DNA of 64,000 nucleotides from Aliiroseovarius sp. S1123 (lineage in GTDB: Bacteria; Pseudomonadota; Alphaproteobacteria; Rhodobacterales; Rhodobacteraceae). The position numbers and the translations under genes are program-made. Below the pieces are notes generated by a model. It had not been told where the DNA came from. It did not search any database and saw only the letters and a program-made list of their open reading frames with translations. Shown piece by piece: positions 63,705 to 64,000 of the stretch. The stretch spans positions 1 through 64,000 of the forward strand of contig NZ_JALKBE010000005.1 of NCBI RefSeq assembly GCF_023015885.1, read 5' to 3'. Position 1 is the stretch's first letter, and the number at the start of each line of letters is the position of its first letter.

Positions 63705-64000
63705 CGCGGGGCACGTTTCGGCCCCTGATCGGTAATCATGTCATACGATAGCGTATGGTCCATGTTTCGCATCCGGTGCCGCAGCATGTGCCGGGTTAGA
63801 CGGGCCAGATCAGGTGCGAATTCTGGCTTGTCCGCCACGTCCTCTAGCTCTCCCTGACCATCGTGATCAAACAGCAGCGGCGGCAGATCGGTGGCGAACT
63901 CGATCAGCGTAAACCGGCTATCGCGCAGGATGCCAACGCAGGAATTGCTGGCATCCGTGCCCAGCTCTTTTTGCCACAGGGTCGGTGTGATCGGGTCGCC
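63677..64000 (-). CDS. C-terminal part of a sulfatase / phosphonate monoester hydrolase-like protein (partial)
   Basis: An open minus-strand frame runs from the window edge to a TAA at 63677-63679 and encodes 107 residues. DSRFTLIEFATDLPPLLFDHDGQGELEDVADKPE (positions 63810-63915) matches the end of the sulfatase/PMH superfamily (strand, then LFD..DG.E...N/VAD), followed by ARLTRHMLRHRMRNMDHTLSYD, usual for the Roseobacter-type members. The catalytic N-terminal part lies outside. It overlaps the HAD gene end by 28 bp, tail to tail. Confidence 0.75.
   Translation of the reverse strand, partial: GDPITPTLWQKELGTDASNSCVGILRDSRFTLIEFATDLPPLLFDHDGQGELEDVADKPEFAPDLARLTRHMLRHRMRNMDHTLSYDMITDQGPKRAPRHPENDANA

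Overview
The window is chromosomal DNA of a marine-type Rhodobacterales (Roseobacter-group) alphaproteobacterium. This is inferred from the tauKLM-usp-tauXY-xsc taurine operon, several TRAP transporters, flbT/flaF next to flagellin, the ubiB-ubiE-mutM-echA-rpsT-dnaA neighbourhood, a pair of genes resembling the gene-transfer-agent head-spike genes, and a high-GC codon style throughout. I see no insertion sequence, integrase, CRISPR array, tRNA or rRNA. Almost all of the window is coding and the gene order looks like a stable core chromosome with catabolic and transport modules set into it.

Layout. 1-8.5 kb: taurine uptake and breakdown, read leftwards (TRAP transporter tauKLM, universal stress protein, taurine dehydrogenase tauXY, sulfoacetaldehyde acetyltransferase xsc), with a divergent LysR-type regulator. 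8.6-13.2 kb: a MarR-regulated RND efflux pump (fusion protein and inner-membrane pump, no outer-membrane channel). 13.5-18.4 kb: a second TRAP transporter of the 2-oxoacid (TakP-like) class, with an enlarged small permease and a large permease carrying about 330 extra C-terminal residues. 18.6-26.0 kb: a dipeptide-type ABC importer with a fused double ATPase, followed by a phosphodiesterase-like and a fumarylpyruvate-hydrolase-like enzyme and a convergent GntR regulator. 26.1-38.4 kb: part of the flagellar regulon (fliL, flgHAGF, fliQE, flgCB, fliI, a DUF1217 gene, flbT, flaF, flagellin, an flgN-like gene, an flgJ-like rod gene, fliK, flgD).

38.4-51.7 kb: housekeeping. An APH-fold kinase, ubiB and ubiE (ubiquinone), mutM (DNA repair), echA, rpsT, then dnaA, dnaN, recF, two small inserted genes (VOC and LysE families) and gyrB. 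52-58.6 kb: a second five-gene peptide/nickel-type ABC importer with a LysR regulator behind it. 58.7-59.8 kb: the two-gene head-spike-like unit. 59.9-64 kb: a nucleotide-sugar epimerase, ilvD, an L-2-haloacid dehalogenase-type HAD protein, and the C-terminal end of a sulfatase/phosphonate monoester hydrolase-like gene cut by the window edge.

How they work together: taurine enters by TauKLM, TauXY oxidises it to sulfoacetaldehyde, and Xsc splits that with phosphate into sulfite and acetyl phosphate; the phosphotransacetylase expected next would lie left of position 1. The transporters and scattered hydrolases fit a generalist that scavenges organic sulfonates, organic acids and peptides. Small regulatory structures recur: inverted repeats with T-N11-A geometry upstream of transport and catabolic genes, and stem-loops directly after binding-protein genes of three transport operons. 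The least explained parts are the extended TRAP permease, the ABC/phosphodiesterase/FAH module, the orphan hairpins between rpsT and dnaA, and the head-spike pair.
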